A DNA stretch of 27,278 nucleotides, taken from IMG/VR virus record IMGVR_UViG_3300030451_000858, positions 1 to 27,278 of that record, one strand, 5' to 3'. Source of the stretch: a virus. This document shows, in pieces, positions 22,610-27,278 of this stretch. Under the pieces are notes generated by a model. It was given only the letters and a program-made list of their open reading frames with translations, was not told where the DNA came from and searched no databases. A program made the position numbers and the translations under genes. Numbering within the stretch: position 1 is the stretch's first letter; each line of letters starts with the position of its first letter.

Positions 22610-24169
22610 TTAACTAGACTTTTTTCGTTTTCTAGATCTTGCTGGGGGTTGTGTTTCGTTTGGAGATAAATCAAGAGATAGCTGACCCATCTCAACTTCT
22701 AAATCAAGATCTTTATCCAATGTTACACCTAATGACTGTGCAACATCTTGTTCTCTTGCTATCTCAGAAACAATGTCATCATAGTCTCCTCCATTAGTCT
22801 GTGCTATGACTTGCGACTTGGTCATATAACCAGCCTGTTCTGCCTCTCTATAAGCTTTTATTTCTTTAAGTGGATCAACATAATGTTGTGCTGGTGGTGT
22901 CCACCTTGGCTTGCAATATCTTTTTGAATTAGAAGCATAATCAGAAAAATCTATAACACCAGATAAGACTGCAAGATCTAACCACTCTTTAAATACACGA
23001 TAGTGAAAATTATCAATTATGTATTTCTGACAGAACTTCCAATGTTCTCTATCCTCCAACAAACTCAATCTTGAACTTGAATAGTTAGTTTCCGAAAAAT
23101 CTTTACTAATAGTTTCAAAGCTGACTCCTATTCCAGTTGCAAAACGCCTAATTTTGTTTTTTACAAACATTTCATATTGCTGACTTGGATAATCAATGTC
23201 AGGAACAGTAACAGATTCATTAGGCATAAGATACCTAAATGTACCCGGCTCAAAAGATTGTATCCTTTGTGCGTTTTGTACATCATCTCCAATTAGCTCT
23301 CCCTGGTCATTTTGTATGAAGCCCATTATGCTCGCTCCTGCCCTGGCGCGAATTACTGCTGCTTCTTCGTAACCTTGCAATTGGTGCATATCAGCCATAA
23401 CACTATGAAACCAAGGCACACCTCTGTTTTGGCCAGGTCTTTCTGGTAAGAATAAATGAATAATATCTTCTGCTGGTATAAAAATATGTAGCTTTCGGTT
23501 TGCAGAATAATCTAGATAATAAGCGTCACCAGGATGCTTAGTAAGTATCGCATAGCGTAAAGCTCTACCCCATTCATCTACCTCAACACCATTTCGCCAT
23601 TCGTTATTTTTATTAAGTGTTTTGCCATCATATTCCTCGTCAAGCAAATCACTCTCAATCATTTGTAAAGCAAGTGGTACTTCAGAATTACCAAATGGTT
23701 TTCTAACAATTCTAAATATTGCTTCTCCTGATTCGCATAATGCACCAGCAGCTAACCACTCAAATTGATGAAAGGAATATTTACCTGCACAATCACAACT
23801 ATCTGCTTGTGTCCAATCCGTCCATGCTTCCTCAATAATATTGTTTACTCTTTGATCTCTTTTTCCACCTCTCTGTTGCGTAACGAGAGATTGAAACTTC
23901 ATACCTGTACCAACAATATTTATTTGTGTTGTACGCTTTGCTTGTCTAGCATAAGGATTGTTTCTTACAAGTTCTCTTGATCTATCTCTTAGCTTACGCA
24001 AACTATTCCTTATTTCGGCATCGGCACTTAACTGGCTACTCATCCAATCAGAAGTAAGCCTAGAGACTAATGCTCCTTGGTATGCACGAAGATTTTTTAA
24101 AGGATTAGCATTTCTTCCAAAACCCAAAACACGCTTTACTGCTGTGCTGATATTTGATCTGATTCCCAT
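22610..24169 (-). CDS. B: portal protein, lambda B family
   Basis: 519 residues (lambda gpB 533). Family hallmarks: LRDRSRELVRNNPYARQAKR with NIVGTG (about 60-88), SGEAIFRIVR, ALQMIESDLLD, PAEDIIHLFLPERPGQNRGVPW, then KDFSETNYSSSRLSLLEDRE and the C-terminal HYVDPLKEIKAYREAEQAGY. It forms the dodecameric vertex through which the terminase pumps DNA, and the joining site for the gpW-like protein. The tail is basic (SRKRKKSS). Unlike lambda, no Clp-like protease C gene follows; the protease is carried in the capsid polyprotein. The start overlaps the gpW-like stop by one base (TAATG). Confidence 0.95.
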   Translation of the reverse strand: MGIRSNISTAVKRVLGFGRNANPLKNLRAYQGALVSRLTSDWMSSQLSADAEIRNSLRKLRDRSRELVRNNPYARQAKRTTQINIVGTGMKFQSLVTQQRGGKRDQRVNNIIEEAWTDWTQADSCDCAGKYSFHQFEWLAAGALCESGEAIFRIVRKPFGNSEVPLALQMIESDLLDEEYDGKTLNKNNEWRNGVEVDEWGRALRYAILTKHPGDAYYLDYSANRKLHIFIPAEDIIHLFLPERPGQNRGVPWFHSVMADMHQLQGYEEAAVIRARAGASIMGFIQNDQGELIGDDVQNAQRIQSFEPGTFRYLMPNESVTVPDIDYPSQQYEMFVKNKIRRFATGIGVSFETISKDFSETNYSSSRLSLLEDREHWKFCQKYIIDNFHYRVFKEWLDLAVLSGVIDFSDYASNSKRYCKPRWTPPAQHYVDPLKEIKAYREAEQAGYMTKSQVIAQTNGGDYDDIVSEIAREQDVAQSLGVTLDKDLDLEVEMGQLSLDLSPNETQPPARSRKRKKSS

Positions 24170-24753
24170 TAAATTGCTCCGTTAAAACGTACAAAAGTTG
24201 CTCTTGGATTGCCAAGACCATTAGCAATCATTTCTGCTTGTTTCTCTCTAACAAGCTCTGCTTTATATCTACTTTCAAGCATAAGTAATTCTTTTAATTC
24301 ATATTTCTTTGCTGACCTAGTTCCAATCTTATATTCTTGTACAACTCCACCACTAATAATTGTTCTGATAGCTTCTTGTATTGCTTCTAAGTCTTTTTCA
24401 ACTTGTGATCTCCCATCATAGCTACTAGCAGTGGTTGAATACTCTAGTGATTTTAAAACTTTAAAACTACCAGAATATATAGTTTGTTTCTCAGCACCTG
24501 ACTTGCTAGCAACTGCTTGATAAAACCAATTACCTGCTATGAAATTAGCAGTGACATTACTAGCAATTGTAAATTTAAAACCATCATTGTAAGCAGCACT
24601 ATTAACAGTTGCACCAATAGCACCTACTTTTGTTCTTAAGTAATAAACAACCGACCAATCTGGACTGCTTATAGAGTTTCCGTAATAATCTTGACTTGCT
24701 GGAATGTTCCATTGAATAAAATCCCCTGCTCGTATGCTTTGTGGAAAGGCCAT
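24169..24753 (-). CDS. two-domain protein: Ig-like N-terminus plus gpW-like head-tail joining C-terminus
   Basis: 194 residues against 68 for lambda gpW. Residues 1-105 are an all-beta unit (AGDFIQWNIP, SVVYYLRTK, GNWFYQAVASKSG, YSGSFKVLKSLE) with the same layout as BppU-like N-terminal domains and as the 114-residue protein at 5616-5960. Residues 118-192 resemble gpW: a helix EKDLEAIQEAIRTII, a beta-turn VVQEYKIGTRSAKKYELKEL, and a second helix ending in a basic stretch. Lambda W lies in this very position, between terminase and portal, and closes the head before tail joining. The N-terminal extension is not known from lambda. The gpW part is a pattern match and could be wrong. Confidence 0.7.
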   Translation of the reverse strand: MAFPQSIRAGDFIQWNIPASQDYYGNSISSPDWSVVYYLRTKVGAIGATVNSAAYNDGFKFTIASNVTANFIAGNWFYQAVASKSGAEKQTIYSGSFKVLKSLEYSTTASSYDGRSQVEKDLEAIQEAIRTIISGGVVQEYKIGTRSAKKYELKELLMLESRYKAELVREKQAEMIANGLGNPRATFVRFNGAI

Positions 24754-24757
24754 TTTT

Positions 24758-26632
24758 TTACCAATTAGAGATAAAATTCGGCTTTTTAGCCGATTTAGTT
24801 TGATTTAATCTTATCTTAGCCTCCTTAAGAGGCTTTTTATCTTCAAATCTCTTAGCAAATTGGTCATATATGGTTTTTCTGTCATATTTTTGCAATAATC
24901 TTTGAAAACTAGCATATGCATATACCATTTCGTCTAATGCTTCATTAGCTTGATTCTTTTTCTTAACCCAAACACGTTCTTGATATCCATTTTTGTATTT
25001 TAATATTTGTCGCTCTGCTGTTAGTTCTTCAAAATATGCTGGAGTTGTTGTTGGATAAAAATGTATATATCCATGACCTATTTCAGCATCTTTTAATTTG
25101 TTATGTAAAGTAGTTTTAATAATATCAACCCCAACTGGATATAAGCTTAATCCTCTCTTTAAAACCTTCCCTCTAAAATTAATATCTACTTTAGAAATCT
25201 TTCCTAATGGAGGTTTACCTTTTATACCTATACCTTTAATACCTATTAATCCTAATTGTTCTCTTTCTCTTACATACTGATAAGTTTCCTGTGTATAGTG
25301 ACCACCAGTATCAATAGCTGCTGTATCAATTTTAAGTTCTTTACCATCTTCATTTTTATATTTACTTAATAAAACCTCATCTAACTGTTTCCATAAATCT
25401 CCCCTAGCAGGTGAACCATATATAACTTTTCTATCAACTAAATACATTTCCTCATTACGCCCAAAACCAATAACTGACATACTTAACCTGTCATCCTGTA
25501 CGTCAATACCTAACGTAAGTATCAATACTTCTCTTGGTGGTATACCTTCTTTATATGTTTCTTCTGCCGCACGTTTTGATAAACCTTCTGCACTAGCTTT
25601 TGTATGATATTCATCCTCATAAACCTCACCACAAGTTACGTTCACAAAAGTTTTTAATTGTTCTTGATCGTCCTTACAAGCAAGAAACTCTTCCATCAAA
25701 TTTTGCCAACTTGCATTCGGTGAATAAGAATATGCAGCCCATATATGAAATCCAGCGTGTTTACCATTAAAAGGTGCTGTAGCTCGCCACTCACCACGTT
25801 CAATCATCCATCTTTTTTTTGAGTGCGGAATATGATAATTACACTTTTCACACTTGTATATTGTTGTACTTGGATCATTTTCAAAACACTCGAAATTAGC
25901 CCATCTTAAATACTGCATATGATTGCATTTAGGATTAGGACATGGAACATAATAACGGCGCTGATCTGTTTGATTAAATAATTTTTCTATTCGACTAAAA
26001 TCTTTAACTGTAGGAGTAGAACCGGCAACAATTTTTCTATTTGCAAAAAACTCTGTACGTTTTATTCCAAGCTTGATTTGATCACCCTCAGTTCCGGCAG
26101 AGGCAGGGTAGCCATCTGTCTCATCAAACAAGACTATACGTCTAGACACTCTTCTAAATCCTCTAGGTGAATTAGCACCAACAAGAGTTAAGTTACCGCC
26201 AGGAAATAATTTTTGTAGAAGTGTATTTTGTCCGTCTTTTGCTTTTGCATCACTAACTAATCCTTGCAAACATTTTGTATCCCGAAGCATCGGAGCAATC
26301 TCTTCCTTAGAATATCCAGTAGCATCTTCAATTGTCGGTTGTACGATCATTATTGGACAAGGGTCATTATGTATGTGATAAGCAATAATGTGATTTAAAA
26401 TTTTAGAATATCCAACTCTTGCTGATTTCATTACTGATATTTGTTCGATATTAGGATCAGTCACTGCATCCATAATTCCTTTTTGATATGGCAACGTGCG
26501 CCATCTACCACCCTCAGCAGAACTTTCAACAGAAAGATATGCATATTCGTCCGCCCATTCGCTAAGAGTGAGTTTTTTTGGTGGTAAGAATGCTGCGTAT
26601 GCTTGTTTTTGTAAATCAAAAATACTCGTCAT
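24758..26632 (-). CDS. A: terminase large subunit, lambda A family
   Basis: 624 residues (lambda gpA 641). The ATPase half shows the A-type Walker A motif KSARVGYSK (69-77), Walker B IVLFDE (166-171) and a coupling motif AGSTPT (203-208). A zinc-ribbon-like insert has Cys231, Cys236, Cys261 and Cys264. The nuclease half contains GIDVQDDRL (Asp377) and AIDTGGHYTQ (Asp441), the acidic residues expected for metal-dependent cutting. It packages DNA and makes cohesive ends in lambda; a cos-type mechanism is therefore expected here. It overlaps the small subunit by four bases (ATGA). Identification is firm. Confidence 0.96.
   Translation of the reverse strand: MTSIFDLQKQAYAAFLPPKKLTLSEWADEYAYLSVESSAEGGRWRTLPYQKGIMDAVTDPNIEQISVMKSARVGYSKILNHIIAYHIHNDPCPIMIVQPTIEDATGYSKEEIAPMLRDTKCLQGLVSDAKAKDGQNTLLQKLFPGGNLTLVGANSPRGFRRVSRRIVLFDETDGYPASAGTEGDQIKLGIKRTEFFANRKIVAGSTPTVKDFSRIEKLFNQTDQRRYYVPCPNPKCNHMQYLRWANFECFENDPSTTIYKCEKCNYHIPHSKKRWMIERGEWRATAPFNGKHAGFHIWAAYSYSPNASWQNLMEEFLACKDDQEQLKTFVNVTCGEVYEDEYHTKASAEGLSKRAAEETYKEGIPPREVLILTLGIDVQDDRLSMSVIGFGRNEEMYLVDRKVIYGSPARGDLWKQLDEVLLSKYKNEDGKELKIDTAAIDTGGHYTQETYQYVREREQLGLIGIKGIGIKGKPPLGKISKVDINFRGKVLKRGLSLYPVGVDIIKTTLHNKLKDAEIGHGYIHFYPTTTPAYFEELTAERQILKYKNGYQERVWVKKKNQANEALDEMVYAYASFQRLLQKYDRKTIYDQFAKRFEDKKPLKEAKIRLNQTKSAKKPNFISNW
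24778..24793 (-). terminator. hairpin within the last codons of the large terminase gene
   Basis: The minus strand reads TCGGCT AAAA AGCCGA followed by ATTTTATC, a perfect six-pair stem with a tetraloop and a short interrupted T-run. It lies inside coding sequence (KSAKKPNF). It may be a weak terminator or a RNA end-protecting hairpin, or it may be incidental. Confidence 0.35.
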
Positions 26633-27117
26633 GCAACTGATAATTCTTCTAAAGCTTCTCGGATAATGTCATCAATACAACTAACAGCGCTGTTATCTAA
26701 ATCAGGTAATCTTTGTTGTGCCTTTGATGGAACACCTAACATTTTGTTTCTGGTGTTTGTAATTATTTTTTGCCAAGCATTATTAACTTCTTCTACTGGG
26801 ACAAGACTTTTTTCTTTTTCTTGACGTTCTAACTCTAATAACTCTGCTTTTAAATGTTCTGTTCTTGCTTTACTTTCAACATATTCTGGATATTCCGTTT
26901 TTGATTGTGAAGATTTATATATTTTATGTTCAATTTTTTTAGTTAGTTTAGGCTCACTTCTTCTCGCCCACTCATCTTTCATCGTATCTGAGTTAATTAC
27001 AATCTTGCCTTGATTATCTTTAATAGCCGTTAGTCTGCCTTGTTTTATAGCCATATACACAGCTTGGATAGTAACTCCCATCTGCTCTGCTGCTTCTTTT
27101 CTGGTAATTAATGCCAT
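26629..27117 (-). CDS. terminase small subunit, Nu1-like
   Basis: 162 residues (lambda Nu1 181). The N-terminus is a winged helix-turn-helix of the MerR/excisionase type, ITRKEAAEQMGVTIQAVYMA followed by IKQGRL, which recognises DNA at the packaging site. A charged, probably coiled-coil middle (about 75-118: YVESKARTEHLKAELLELER) links to a C-terminal helical part that should bind the large subunit. It is the first gene of the leftward cluster and has no clear Shine-Dalgarno site; the ATG at 27117 is preceded by TTTACAGTTCT. The inverted repeat just upstream could be its own operator or part of the packaging site. Confidence 0.85.
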   Translation of the reverse strand: MALITRKEAAEQMGVTIQAVYMAIKQGRLTAIKDNQGKIVINSDTMKDEWARRSEPKLTKKIEHKIYKSSQSKTEYPEYVESKARTEHLKAELLELERQEKEKSLVPVEEVNNAWQKIITNTRNKMLGVPSKAQQRLPDLDNSAVSCIDDIIREALEELSVA

Positions 27118-27122
27118 AGAAC

Positions 27123-27142
27123 TGTAAATGTTTTTATTTACA
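27123..27142. promoter_or_regulatory. perfect inverted repeat TGTAAAT-N6-ATTTACA
   Basis: It has seven-base arms and a six-base spacer (GTTTTT), six bases upstream of the small-terminase ATG. Its symmetry and place in the 5' leader suit a dimeric repressor site or a packaging-protein site. TGTAAAT recurs in the same orientation at 27153-27159, 27225-27231 and 27234-27240. Confidence 0.5.
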
Positions 27143-27232
27143 ATAGCGTAAATGTAAATATATGGTATAATACCGCATTTTTACTACGGTTTGAGTAAAT
27201 ACCACACATCTAATATAGCGCAAATGTAAATA
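27143..27232 (+). repeat. pair of 18-bp direct repeats
   Basis: ATAGCG(T/C)AAATGTAAATA occurs at 27143-27160 and 27215-27232, with one mismatch, 72 bp apart. Both include TGTAAAT. Placement immediately upstream of the small terminase recalls the R sites that lambda Nu1 binds in cosB; an iteron or operator use is equally possible. Confidence 0.6.
27164..27174. promoter_or_regulatory. palindrome GGTATAATACC containing a perfect TATAAT
   Basis: Five-base arms GGTAT and ATACC flank a single A. It contains TATAAT on the plus strand and TATTAT on the minus strand. No -35 box at 16-18 bp was found in either direction, so it is called only a candidate operator or promoter core. Confidence 0.35.
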
Positions 27233-27278
27233 CTGTAAATTTTCCGTGCCTAGATATATTTTGCGATCTGAAAAACAT

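Larger units (their letters stand above)
27118..27278. promoter_or_regulatory. 161-bp gene-free edge upstream of the terminase genes
   Basis: It is AT-rich and dense in short repeats (separate entries). No complete gene is supported. A minus-strand frame is open from 27277 to 27138, but its codons are dictated by the repeats, so it is at best the tail of an upstream gene. A perfect TATAAT occurs on the plus strand, centred in a palindrome, without a matching -35 box. It plausibly holds the late promoter and/or cos site of the phage. Confidence 0.45.

Noticed and set aside
27138-27277. Minus-strand frame open from the right edge to a TAA at 27138
   Set aside because: The repeated YLHLRY segments come from the 18-bp DNA repeats, and there is no start within the window. 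It is likely non-coding, though the tail of an upstream gene cannot be excluded.

Overview
The window is the late structural module of a tailed phage or prophage. All convincing genes lie on the minus strand, so transcription enters at the right edge and runs leftwards. DNA is AT-rich and genes are packed with 1-11 bp overlaps (TAATG and ATGA junctions). Gene order follows phage lambda closely: terminase small and large subunits (Nu1, A), a gpW-like protein, portal (B), a protease-major capsid fusion (C plus E), an FI-like protein, a probable decoration protein, FII-like, U-like, major tail protein (V), frameshifted chaperones (G and GT), tape measure (H), M, L, K, I, J, then fibre genes. The particle is therefore predicted to be a siphovirus with a non-contractile tail. 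No lysis, replication, integrase, repressor, tRNA or CRISPR element was seen, so lifestyle cannot be judged. Host cannot be named. The AT-rich composition and the style of the fibre proteins recall marine bacteriophages, which is an impression and not a measurement.

Right end (26629-27278): a 161-bp gene-free edge carries a pair of 18-bp repeats, a perfect 7+7 bp inverted repeat and a GGTATAATACC palindrome. It precedes the small terminase and is a candidate promoter/operator or cos-type packaging site. Head region (18826-26632): terminase, a two-domain gpW-like protein, portal, and a 916-residue polyprotein joining N-terminal accessory domains, an HK97-type protease and the capsid protein. 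After it come two small proteins and a strong rho-independent terminator just before the FII-like gene, which would lower neck/tail expression relative to the capsid.

Tail region (7772-18824): the tail terminator is followed by a 120-bp gap and the tail tube gene. Next comes a three-armed alternative hairpin, then the G/GT chaperone pair with an A AAA AAC slippery site abutting the G stop codon. The T reading frame is open from the slip site to the tape-measure start. Tape measure, M, L, K, I and J follow. M and J share a module with an N-H-G signature: one copy interrupts M, and two recently duplicated copies plus a possible older one sit in J.

Left end (1-7748): a fibre with a lambda-J-adjacent position, three short adaptor or chaperone-like proteins, a long repetitive fibre, a beta-helix-like 879-residue tail protein, a small protein built of internal repeats, and the first codons of another gene that continues off the left edge.
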